A stretch of DNA of 16,445 nt, taken from positions 1 to 16,445 of the forward strand of contig CAVZFQ010000009.1 in the NCBI GenBank assembly GCA_963774625.1, in the 5' to 3' direction. The DNA is from VAXT01 sp963774625 (lineage in GTDB: Bacteria; Actinomycetota; Thermoleophilia; Gaiellales; Gaiellaceae). The notes beneath the pieces were generated by a model. It made no database searches, was not told the origin of the DNA, and was given only the letters and a program-made list of their open reading frames with translations. Within the stretch, counting starts at the first letter, position 1, and the number at the start of each line of letters is the position of its first letter. This document shows positions 1-6,878 of the stretch, in pieces. The position numbers and the translations under genes were made by a program.

Positions 1-373
1 GCTCCTCGAGACTGCGAGGTTGATCGCCGAGCGCGCCGGGCTGGAGGCCTGGTCGTTCGCCTTTCAGAGCGCCAGCCCGACCGGCGAGCCCTGGCTGGGC
101 CCGGACATCCTCGACGAGCTGGACGCGCTGCAGGGGCGGGGGGTCGAGCGCGTCCTCGTCTGCCCGATCGGATTCGTGTCCGACCATCTCGAGATCCTGT
201 GGGACATCGACGTCGAAGCCCGGGAGCGCGCCGCCGAGCTGGGCCTCGAGCTCGACCGGATCGAGTCGCTGAACGACGATCCTGCCTTTATCCGGGGGCT
301 GGCCGACCTCGTTTCAGTACCCTCGATATGTGCCCCTTCCAACCATGAACCCATCGCTTCCGACGGCCGCTGA
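1..373 (+). CDS. hemH: Ferrochelatase, C-terminal part (cut by window edge)
   Basis: This is the last ~123 codons of a gene that enters from the left edge; the frame is open from base 2 and ends at TGA 371-373. Ferrochelatases insert Fe2+ into a porphyrin. In Actinobacteria the usual substrate is coproporphyrin III (the CpfC role), with decarboxylation afterwards, and the enzyme is cytosolic or membrane-associated. The family-typical stretches seen are FQSASPTGEPWLGP and PIGFVSDHLEILWDIDVEA, the latter matching the conserved segment that carries the active-site glutamate. The N-terminal half, including the metal-site histidine, lies outside the window. A hairpin at 401-422 follows the stop. 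The family call is firm; proto- versus coproporphyrin specificity cannot be decided from this fragment. An internal TTG at 20 is not a credible start. Confidence 0.93.
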   Translation, partial: LLETARLIAERAGLEAWSFAFQSASPTGEPWLGPDILDELDALQGRGVERVLVCPIGFVSDHLEILWDIDVEARERAAELGLELDRIESLNDDPAFIRGLADLVSVPSICAPSNHEPIASDGR

Positions 374-400
374 GCGGCGCCAGGCGGCGTCCTCAGTCGC

Positions 401-422
401 CCCAATGCTGAAAAGCATTGGG
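401..422 (+). terminator. Perfect 9-bp hairpin with GAAA loop after hemH
   Basis: CCCAATGCT (401-409) pairs perfectly with AGCATTGGG (414-422) around the loop GAAA (410-413), a GNRA-type tetraloop. It begins 28 bases after the hemH stop. No T-run follows, so it is not a textbook intrinsic terminator, although actinobacterial terminators often lack a T tail. A processing or stability element for either flanking transcript is also possible. Confidence 0.5.
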
Positions 423-455
423 ACTCCCTGCGTCCTACCCTGGCTTGCTCATCGA

Positions 456-471
456 CCCCCGGAAGCGGGGG
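456..471 (+). other. GC hairpin in the leader of the ABC ATPase gene
   Basis: CCCCCG (456-461) pairs with CGGGGG (466-471) around loop GAAG (462-465). It ends 9 bases before the GGAAGAGG ribosome-binding site of the gene starting at 494. It could be the second half of a tandem terminator or a leader structure that limits access to the ribosome-binding site. Nothing else is recognised in the 120-base spacer 374-493: there is no convincing -35/-10 pair and no known riboswitch pattern. Confidence 0.4.
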
Positions 472-493
472 AGCATGGCCGGAAGAGGCACGC

Positions 494-1702
494 ATGAAGA
501 CCGGCGAGATCGTTGCCGAGAAGCTGGGGCGGCGGTTCCGCGTCTACCCGCATCGAAACCTGACTCTGAAGGAGGCGATCGTCCGCCGCAGGCACGTGCG
601 GCCGACGGAGATCTGGGCGGTTCGCGAGGTCGATCTGGCGATCCAGCCTGGCGAGTCGGTCGGGTTCGTCGGACGGAACGGGTCGGGGAAAACGACCCTC
701 TTGCGCCTGATCGCCGGCATCTTCGCGCCCACCGAGGGACGGCTGGAGGTCGGCGGCTCGGTCGGCTCGCTCCTCGAGCTCGGCGCCGGCTTCCACCCCG
801 ACTTCACGGGCCGCGAGAACATCTACCTGAGCGCCTCGATCTACGGCCTCCCGCGCAAGCTCGTGGACGAGCGGCTCGATGACATCGTGGCGTTCAGCGA
901 GCTCGAGGAGTTCATCGACATCCCGGTACGGACCTACTCTTCGGGCATGTACATGCGGCTCGGGTTCGCGATCGCGGTGCACATCGAGGCCGACGTGCTG
1001 CTCCTCGACGAGGTGTTCGCCGTCGGCGACGAGGCCTTCCAGCGGAAGTGCATCGACCGCGTGCTGCAGTTCCGCGAGCGCGGGGGCACGCTCTGCTTCG
1101 TGTCGCACGACGCGTCCGCCGTCGAGCGCCTGTGTGAGCGAGCTGTGCTGTTGACGCAGGGCCGCGTCGAGTACGACGGCGCGACGAACGAGGCGCTGAA
1201 GCGCTACCACGCCAAACTGGCGGCCGAGGAGAGTCCCGAGGAGCTTCGCGCCGGTCTCCGGGAATGGGGGAGCGGCGAGGTTCGGGTCGCGGACGTGCGG
1301 GTCGAGGGCGACGGGGGGCCGACGGAGCAGTTCACGTCTGGCGACGCGCTAGTGGTCAGGCTGCGGCTCGTGGTCGAGGCGCCGGTCGACCCTCCGAGGC
1401 TTTCCCTGGAGCTGCGGGACTCGGGCGGGGGGTTGCTCGCGTCCAGCGCGCTCGATCTCGACCAGGTGGGCTGGGACGGGTCCGTCGGGGAGCAGAGCCT
1501 CAGCTTCACGGTCGGACGGCTCCCGCTGGCGGAAGGGAGCTTCCAGCTCGGGGTGACGCTCACCGACCGCGCCGGAACGAAGCGGTATCACCGGATCGAC
1601 GGTGCCGCCCAGTTCTCGGTCGCGCCCTCGGACAGCTCGCGCGGAGTGCTGCGGTTCGACGGCGACTGGAGCTCGGACGGCGTGGAAGTCGGCGCGGGAT
1701 GA
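494..1702 (+). CDS. Wzt/TagH-type polysaccharide ABC exporter ATPase
   Basis: This 402-residue protein is predicted to be the ATPase of an ABC exporter for a lipid-linked polysaccharide or teichoic-acid-like polymer. It has Walker A GRNGSGKTT (60-68), signature YSSGM (148-152), Walker B VLLLDEV (168-174) and H-loop His205. The N-terminal FRVYPHRNLTLKEA and the LLELGAGFHPDFTGRENIYL region are typical of the Wzt/RfbE/TagH subfamily. Residues ~250-395 form a beta-rich C-terminal extension like the Wzt substrate-recognition domain. The ATG at 494 has a GGAAGAGG ribosome-binding site at 481-488. The membrane partner (Wzm/TagG) is absent next door: the upstream neighbour is hemH and the downstream one is a small unknown gene overlapping by ATGA. 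The exported polymer is unknown. Confidence 0.9.
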   Translation: MKTGEIVAEKLGRRFRVYPHRNLTLKEAIVRRRHVRPTEIWAVREVDLAIQPGESVGFVGRNGSGKTTLLRLIAGIFAPTEGRLEVGGSVGSLLELGAGFHPDFTGRENIYLSASIYGLPRKLVDERLDDIVAFSELEEFIDIPVRTYSSGMYMRLGFAIAVHIEADVLLLDEVFAVGDEAFQRKCIDRVLQFRERGGTLCFVSHDASAVERLCERAVLLTQGRVEYDGATNEALKRYHAKLAAEESPEELRAGLREWGSGEVRVADVRVEGDGGPTEQFTSGDALVVRLRLVVEAPVDPPRLSLELRDSGGGLLASSALDLDQVGWDGSVGEQSLSFTVGRLPLAEGSFQLGVTLTDRAGTKRYHRIDGAAQFSVAPSDSSRGVLRFDGDWSSDGVEVGAG

Positions 1703-1977
1703 GCTCGCGAACCTGCCCTGACTGGCCCGAGCTGACGGAGATCGCCCCCGACCTCCAGTTCAAGCACTACACGGTCGCGGAGGCCCGGCTCCCGGCCGAG
1801 GCGCTCGTCGACCTGGACAATTTCCCGCTCGACGCAGTGGCCATCTGCTGCGACCTCGACAAGAACGTCTTCTACGCGGGGCACACGGACCCGAAGGTCG
1901 CCGAAGCCCTGCGCGGGAGCCACTGGTACGAAGTGCGGGAGTGGACGACGAGCGGCCCGGGCTCCACCGAGCCCTAA
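1699..1977 (+). CDS. Small protein of unknown function
   Basis: This 92-residue protein starts at ATG 1699, whose bases overlap the TGA of the ABC ATPase (ATGA), so it is probably translationally coupled to it. The same frame stays open far upstream to 1264, but that part only shadows the ATPase. I do not recognise the family. It is acidic, has no signal peptide or membrane segment, and shows cysteines at 6, 50 and 51 (AICCDLDKNVFYAG) and an aromatic HWYEVREW near the end. The overlap suggests a shared transcript and possibly a role with the exporter, which is inference. Its TAA overlaps the stop of the convergent polX gene (1974-1977). That it is a gene is likely; its function is unknown. 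Confidence 0.7.
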   Translation: MSSRTCPDWPELTEIAPDLQFKHYTVAEARLPAEALVDLDNFPLDAVAICCDLDKNVFYAGHTDPKVAEALRGSHWYEVREWTTSGPGSTEP

Positions 1978-3591
1978 CCCGCGAGGATTTCGGACAGGGG
2001 GCGGGTGTTCACGAGGTTTTCGGGCTGCGCCCAGCCGCGGCGCGCTGTGGCGACCGCCAGTTGCATGTTGTCCAGGCCGCGCACGGAGTGCGCATCCGTC
2101 GACGCGATGATCGGCACCCCCGCCTCGATGGCCGCCTGCACGTGCTCGGCGCGGAGGTCGAGCCGGGGCGGGAGGCCGTTCACCTCGAGCGCGACCCCGG
2201 TCTCCAGCGCGACCTCGAACGCCTGCTCGAGATCGAGCGCGTTCTCAGGGCGGTGGTTGATGATCCGCCCCGTCGGATGGGAGAGGGACCGCACGGCCGG
2301 ATGCCGCATGGCCTCGAGCGTCCGCTTCGTGATCTCCTTGCGCGACGCCCGCTGGCCGGCGTGGACGCTCGCCTGAACCCAGTCGAGCTCGGCGAGGACG
2401 TCGTCCGGGAGGTCGAGCGACCCGTCGGGGAGGATGTCGCACTCGGTGCCGCGCAGGATGCGAAACGGCGCCACCTGCTCGTTCGCGGCCGCGATCTCCT
2501 CGGCCTGGCGGCGCAGGTCGTCGGCGTCCAGCCCGGGCACGACTCTCACGTTTCGCGTGTGGTCGCAGATGGCCAGGTACTCGTAGCCGCGGTCCCGAGC
2601 GGCCTCCGCCATCTCGAGGATGGTTGCTTTGCCGTCCGACCAGTTCGAGTGCACGTGCAGGTCGCCGCGGATGTCGAGCGACCTCGACGAGTCGAGGCGG
2701 TTCGCCCCGGAACGGCTGCTCGCGAAGCTCGGGCGGGCAGTAGGGGATCCCGAGCGCGCGGTAGACACCCTCCTCGTCGGGAGCGTCGGGGAGCGGTTCG
2801 AGGGCGGCCACGTACTCGGGCGACCCGGTAGCGCGCACGAGCTCCGTGCCGAAGCGCTCGGGTGACGCGACAACGAGCTGAACGGGGACCCCCTCGACGG
2901 TGACCCCGATCGCGCGACGGTCCTCACGCTCGACCAGCGCAACGATCAGGGGCAGTGCTTCGAAGCGCTCCAGGATCTCCGCGGGGTCCTTCGCGGCGCA
3001 GACGACCGCGAAGTCGAAGGACGCGTCCCGCCAGCGACGCGGATCTCCGGCCGGCTCTCCGCCGAGCGACTCGGAGATCGTCTCGACGAGCGCGCGCGCA
3101 TGGTTGAGCAGCATCCCGCGACGCGGGCGGGGAGGCCGTTCCTGCCGGAGCCCGGCGACGATCTTGGCCTCGGTCTTCGGCCCGATGCCGGGCACGTCGG
3201 AGAGCCGGCCGGCCGCGACGGCCTGCCGAAAGCCCTCGACCGTCCGCACGTCGAGCGCACGCCCGATCTCCGACATGCGCTTCGGCCCCAGCCCGAGGAG
3301 CCGTCCCAGCCCGACGAGCTCCGGAGCGATCTGCTCCTCGAGCTCCTCCAACTCGTGCAGGGAGCCGGTCTCGACGAGCTCCCGCAGCCGCAGCTCGATC
3401 CCCGGCCCGATCCCCCGTAGCTCGCGCGCCCGCCCCTCGCGCACGAGATCCGCCATCGGCGCCTTCGTCTCGCGAATCATCTCCGCCGCGCGCCGGTAGG
3501 CCCGCGTCGTGTAATGACTCGCCTCCGCCAGGTCGAGCAGCGACGCGAACGACTCCAGCTTGTCGGCGATCTCCGAGTTCGAAATGGACAC
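1974..3591 (-). CDS. polX: PolX-family protein (HhH + degenerate palm + PHP), frameshifted
   Basis: PolX proteins are repair DNA polymerases with a C-terminal PHP 3'-5' exonuclease/phosphoesterase. The GTG at 3591 opens the frame, with GGGGAGAG at 3610-3603 about 11 bases upstream. Residues 1-~155 hold helix-hairpin-helix motifs (LRGIGPGIE near 58-66, DVPGIGPKT near 132-140). Residues ~160-304 are the palm region. The reading frame then has to change near 2679: one extra G after LVEV, followed by LDIRGDLHVHSNWSDG. The two parts total ~538 residues, close to the usual ~570. The PHP part is complete: HVH, SDG, CDHT, GTECD, SVHAG, SHPTGR and STDAH. The palm lacks the expected GS-RR and GDID motifs (SFDF instead) and the VDL aspartate (VQL instead), so polymerase activity is doubtful. 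The frameshift may be a sequencing error or real decay. Confidence 0.85.
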
Positions 3592-3598
3592 GCAGGGA

Positions 3599-3604
3599 TA
3601 GTCT
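3599..3604 (+). promoter_or_regulatory. Candidate -10 box (TAGTCT) of a leaderless cofC promoter
   Basis: TAGTCT fits the TANNNT form of a -10 element and ends 8 bases before the cofC ATG at 3613, so transcription would start at or next to the start codon. No strong ribosome-binding site precedes cofC (only GGGA, 15 bases away) and no good -35 is visible. The same hexamer sits 7 bases before the MFS gene at 12484. The whole gap to the divergent polX start is only 21 bases. Confidence 0.4.
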
Positions 3605-3612
3605 CTCCCCGC

Positions 3613-4113
3613 ATGGCGACGATCGTCATCCCGTTCAGGCCGAACGGCAAGGAGAGACTCGCTGCAGCCGGCCCAGAGCTGGCTCACGCGATGCTCGTGG
3701 ACGTGCTCGCAGCGTGCGAGCCCGTCGCGCGGACCGTGATCGCCGGAGGCGAGGGCGGCCAAGGGCCTGCTGTCCAGGCAACGCTCGTCGGACTGGAGGG
3801 ACCGGTCGCGATCGTGAACGCCGACCTCCCGTGCGCCCAGCCGGAGGACGTCAAGCGCCTCCTGGCGGAGATCCCGCTGTTCGGGCTCGCTCTGGTGGAG
3901 GCCACCGACGGCACGACGAACGCGCTCGGGCTCTCGAGCCCCGACGTCTTCCAGCCGCTCTACGGCCCCGGGAGCGCCGAACGGTTCCGGGCGGCTGCGC
4001 CCTCGCGCACGCTCGCGATCGAGAACCTGGTGAACGACGTCGACACGCCTGACGACCTCGCCCGGCTTTCCTGTCAGCTCGGGCCGAGCACCCGAGCGGC
4101 CCTCGCGTCATGA
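3613..4113 (+). CDS. cofC: CofC/FbiD-like guanylyltransferase (compact)
   Basis: CofC/FbiD joins GTP to 2-phospholactate or phosphoenolpyruvate, making the activated donor for CofD in coenzyme F420 synthesis. I chose the ATG at 3613 because the protein then begins with the family's first strand (MATIVIPFRPNGKERL). The open frame upstream to 3514 shadows polX. At 166 residues it is shorter than the usual ~200-230; the middle of the nucleotide-binding fold is reduced to AGGEGGQGPAVQATL. Conserved elements remain: NADLP (69-73), DGTTNAL (99-105), GPGSAERF (118-125) and NDVDTPDDL (141-149). It is the first gene of the F420 operon and overlaps cofD by ATGA. Context makes the call strong; PEP versus phospholactate use cannot be read from the sequence. 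Confidence 0.85.
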   Translation: MATIVIPFRPNGKERLAAAGPELAHAMLVDVLAACEPVARTVIAGGEGGQGPAVQATLVGLEGPVAIVNADLPCAQPEDVKRLLAEIPLFGLALVEATDGTTNALGLSSPDVFQPLYGPGSAERFRAAAPSRTLAIENLVNDVDTPDDLARLSCQLGPSTRAALAS

Positions 4114-5009
4114 AGGTCGTCGCGCTCGCCGGCGGCTTCGGAGGAGCTCGCTTCGCCCGCGCCCTCGCCGAGACCGATGCTGAGCTGACCGTGATCGGCA
4201 ACGTCGGGGACGACGAGCAGATCCTCGGGCTCCACATCTCGCCCGACCTCGACTCGATCCTCTACGCCCTGGCCGGGCTCGGCGACGAGGAGCGGGGGTG
4301 GGGCCGCGCCGACGAAACCTGGAACGCACTGGAAACCGTGATGAGCCTCGGCGGCGAGGCCTGGTTCCAGCTCGGCGACCGCGATCTCGGGTTGCACCTC
4401 CTGCGCACACAGGCGCTGCGCACCGGGGAGCCCCTGTCATCGATCATGGCTCGCTTCGCGCGCGCGGTCGGCATCGAGGCCACCGTGCTGCCCGCCACGG
4501 ACGACGAGGTACGAACACACGTCGAGACCCCGGCGGGCGACTTCAAGTTCCAGGAGTGGTACGTGGGCCGGCGCCACGAAGACGAAGTCACCGTTGTCCG
4601 CTACGAGGGCGAGGCCGATCCCGCGCCGGGAGTTCTCGAGGCGCTCGAGACAGCCGACCTGATCGCAATCGCGCCCAGCAACCCCTACCTCAGCATCGGG
4701 CCCATCATGGCCGTCAACGGGATTCGCCGAGCATTGGAGCAGCGTCGCGCGACTTCCGTCGCCGTCAGCCCGCTCATCGGCGGCCGCACGGTGAAGGGCC
4801 CTGCTGCGCAGATGCTTCAGCGCTTCGCGGGCGGCACGTCGCCCACTCATGTCGCCGGCGTCTACGAGGGCTTGATCGACCGGCTCGTCATCGACGTGGC
4901 AGACGCCGACGGAGGCGACCACATCGTCACGCGCACGCTGATGAGCGACGAAGCCGCCCGCCGCACCCTGGCCGAAGCCGTGCTCGAAGCCGCGGCGGTT
5001 CCTCGATGA
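4110..5009 (+). CDS. cofD: CofD/FbiA, phospholactate/PEP transferase of F420 synthesis
   Basis: This 299-residue protein transfers the phospholactyl or enolpyruvyl-phosphate group from the CofC product to the deazaflavin FO, giving F420-0 or dehydro-F420-0 in the cytosol. Family landmarks are LAGGFGGARFARAL (6-19), NVGDDEQILGLHISPDLDS (31-49), DETWN (68-72), WFQLGDRDLGLHLLRT (85-100), APSNPYLSIGPIM and VSPLIGG followed by VKGPA. The length is normal for the family. The ATG at 4110 overlaps the cofC stop, and the TGA at 5007-5009 overlaps the npdG ATG, so translation is probably coupled along the operon. The FO synthase genes (cofG/cofH or fbiC) needed to supply its acceptor are not in the window. 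Confidence 0.96.
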   Translation: MKVVALAGGFGGARFARALAETDAELTVIGNVGDDEQILGLHISPDLDSILYALAGLGDEERGWGRADETWNALETVMSLGGEAWFQLGDRDLGLHLLRTQALRTGEPLSSIMARFARAVGIEATVLPATDDEVRTHVETPAGDFKFQEWYVGRRHEDEVTVVRYEGEADPAPGVLEALETADLIAIAPSNPYLSIGPIMAVNGIRRALEQRRATSVAVSPLIGGRTVKGPAAQMLQRFAGGTSPTHVAGVYEGLIDRLVIDVADADGGDHIVTRTLMSDEAARRTLAEAVLEAAAVPR

Positions 5010-5626
5010 GGATCGCGATCCTCGGCGGCACCGGGGTCTTCGGACGCGCGCTCGCGGCCCGCCTCCAGGCTCTCGGCGAGGACGTCGTGCTCGGATCGCG
5101 CGACGCGAACCGCGTCCTCGAGATCGCGACCGTGCTGGGTGTGCTCGGCGCCACCAACGCGGAGGCGGTCGAAGGCGCCGACATCATCATCCTCTCGGTC
5201 CCGTCGAGCGCCGCGCTCGACACCGTGCGCGAGCTGGCGGACGCGATCGGCGACACACCGGTCCTGTGCGTGGCGAGCGACCTGCGCTTCACCGAGAAGG
5301 GCGTCGAGCCAGGGCGCGATTCACGCTCCCTTGCCGAGGACGTGGCCGAGATCCTCAGCGGCCCGGTCGTGTCCGGCTACCAGTCCCTCGGCGCGGCGAC
5401 GCTCACAGGCCCCGAGGCGCCGGATCAGGACGTCTTCGTCTGCGGCGACGAGTCGCCCGCGAAGGACCTCGCGCTCGACATCGGAGCAAGGCTCGTCGGC
5501 GGCTTTGCAATCGACGCCGGCCCACTGGCCAACTCGCGCGGCCTGGAGGCGATGACGTCCGTGCTCTTGAACGTGAACAAGCGCTACCGCACGCACGCCG
5601 GGCTGCGCGTAACGGGCCTGCCCTGA
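5006..5626 (+). CDS. npdG: NADPH-dependent F420 reductase (F420H2:NADP oxidoreductase)
   Basis: This 206-residue protein moves hydride between NADPH and F420, keeping the coenzyme reduced for cytosolic F420-dependent enzymes. It starts at ATG 5006 inside the cofD stop (ATGA). The N-terminal Rossmann motif GGTGVFGRALA (7-17) and LGSRD (with the arginine expected for NADPH phosphate binding) are present, followed by ADIIILSVPSSAALDT and the SGYQSLGAATL and GPLANSRGLEAMT segments seen in Fno/NpdG. It lies between cofD and cofE, which couples synthesis of F420 to its reduction. The stop overlaps the proposed CTG start of cofE. The family and reaction are well supported; the preferred direction in the cell is unknown. 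Confidence 0.92.
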   Translation: MRIAILGGTGVFGRALAARLQALGEDVVLGSRDANRVLEIATVLGVLGATNAEAVEGADIIILSVPSSAALDTVRELADAIGDTPVLCVASDLRFTEKGVEPGRDSRSLAEDVAEILSGPVVSGYQSLGAATLTGPEAPDQDVFVCGDESPAKDLALDIGARLVGGFAIDAGPLANSRGLEAMTSVLLNVNKRYRTHAGLRVTGLP

Positions 5627-6282
5627 GCGAGCTCCGCGTCATCCCGGTGACGGGCCTCCCGGAGGTCCGCGAGGGCGACGACCTGGCCGCACTGCTCGCC
5701 GCGGCCGCTCAGTTCGAGGAGGGCGACGTGCTCGTCGTCTCGCACAAGATCGTCTCGAAGGCCGAAGGCCGCGTCCTGCGCGGCGTCGCGAAGCTGGACG
5801 CAGTGCTCAGCGAGGCGCGCCGCATCCTTCGCCGGCGCGACTCCCTCGTGATCGCGGAGACCCGGCACGGCCTCGTCTGCGCGTCCGCCGGAGTCGACGC
5901 TTCGAATGCTCCCGAGCCCGGCAGCCTGGTGCTGCTCCCGCTCGACCCCGATGCGTCCGCGGCCCGCCTGCACGAGCGCCTGGGCGTGGCCGTGATCATC
6001 AGCGACTCGTTCGGTCGGCCGTGGCGGCAGGGGACGACCGACGTCGCGATCGGCGCGGCCGGCCTGACCACGCTGCTCGACCTGCGAGGAGAGCGGGACG
6101 CGACGGGCTACGAGCTCGAGGCGACGACAATCGCGATCGCCGACGAGATCGCCGGCGCCGCCGAGCTGGTCAAGGGCAAGACTGTCGGAGTGCCGGCCGC
6201 GATCGTGCGCGGACTCTCCGTCGGCGGCGAGGGCACCGCTCAGGATCTCGTCATGCCCGCTGAGCGGGATCTGTTCCGGTGA
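5623..6282 (+). CDS. cofE: CofE, F420-0:gamma-glutamyl ligase
   Basis: CofE adds gamma-linked glutamate residues to F420-0 using GTP. The body is clearly of this family: GLPEVREGDDLAALL, SHKIVSKAEGR, AETRHGLVCASAGVDASN, LPLDPDASAARL, ISDSFGRPWRQGTTDVAIG, and ELVKGK followed by VRGLSVGGEG. The start is uncertain. No ATG, GTG or TTG lies close upstream. CTG 5623 overlaps the npdG TGA as CTGA, like the ATGA joints before it, and gives 219 residues including the first strand LRVIPV. The alternative GTG 5647 would remove that strand. No FbiB-type nitroreductase-like C-terminal domain is present, so this is the single-domain archaeal-type form. A dehydro-F420-0 reductase, if needed, must be elsewhere. 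The stop overlaps the next gene (GTGA). Confidence 0.93.
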   Translation: MSELRVIPVTGLPEVREGDDLAALLAAAAQFEEGDVLVVSHKIVSKAEGRVLRGVAKLDAVLSEARRILRRRDSLVIAETRHGLVCASAGVDASNAPEPGSLVLLPLDPDASAARLHERLGVAVIISDSFGRPWRQGTTDVAIGAAGLTTLLDLRGERDATGYELEATTIAIADEIAGAAELVKGKTVGVPAAIVRGLSVGGEGTAQDLVMPAERDLFR

Positions 6283-6878
6283 GCATCCGTTTCGTCGACG
6301 AGTTCGAGCACGGGTTCGGCTGGGTCCCGGCCGAGGAAAAGCTGACGCGTGCCTCGCATGCTGTCGAGGTCCACGGACGGGTCTGGGTGACCGATCCGGT
6401 CGACGGCGAGGGCATCGACGAGCGGATCCGTGCGCTGGGGGAGCCCGCGGGTGTCGTCCAGCTGCTCGACCGTCACGCGCGGGACTCCGCTGCGGTCGCC
6501 GAGCGGCTGGGCGTGCCGTTACACGTGGTTCCCTTCGACGGGGTCGAGGGCGCGCCGTTCGAGGTGCGCCCGATCGTGCGGCGCAAACGCTGGCAGGAGG
6601 TTGCGCTCTGGTTCCCGGACGAACGCATTCTGGTCAGCGCCGACGCGATCGGCAGCCTCTCGTACTTTCATGGGCGCAAGGAGCCGTTCGGCGTCCATCC
6701 CTTCCTGCGGCTCTTCCCGCCGAAGCGTGCGCTCAGCGGGTTGGAGCCGAGCCACCTTCTCTTCGGCCACGGCGAGGGGTACCACGGTGAGGATGGAGGC
6801 GAGGCGCTCGCGGAGGCGTTGCGCACGGCCAGGCGTCGCCTGCCGCACGCGTTCGTCTCATTCTTCCGCGCGGGTTAG
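6279..6878 (+). CDS. Degenerate metallo-beta-lactamase-like protein in F420 operon
   Basis: This 199-residue protein begins at GTG 6279 within the cofE stop (GTGA), so it is the last gene of the F420 operon. Its plan resembles the metallo-beta-lactamase fold: a strand ending VWVTDPVDG (35-43), a region LLDRHARDSAAVAERLGVP (62-80) where HxHxDH would be expected, then VSADAIGSLSYFHG (119-132) and LLFGHGEGYHG (160-170) where the later Asp and His ligands would sit. The metal motif is incomplete (DRHARDS), so hydrolase activity is uncertain. No signal peptide or membrane segment is seen. Operon position suggests a part in F420 synthesis or use, which is inference. The 3' end overlaps the convergent agmatinase gene by 21 bases. 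The fold assignment is moderate. Confidence 0.7.
   Translation: MSIRFVDEFEHGFGWVPAEEKLTRASHAVEVHGRVWVTDPVDGEGIDERIRALGEPAGVVQLLDRHARDSAAVAERLGVPLHVVPFDGVEGAPFEVRPIVRRKRWQEVALWFPDERILVSADAIGSLSYFHGRKEPFGVHPFLRLFPPKRALSGLEPSHLLFGHGEGYHGEDGGEALAEALRTARRRLPHAFVSFFRAG

Noticed and set aside
1941..3499. Plus-strand open frames opposite polX
   Set aside because: The minus strand carries HhH and PHP motifs; the plus-strand translations show none.
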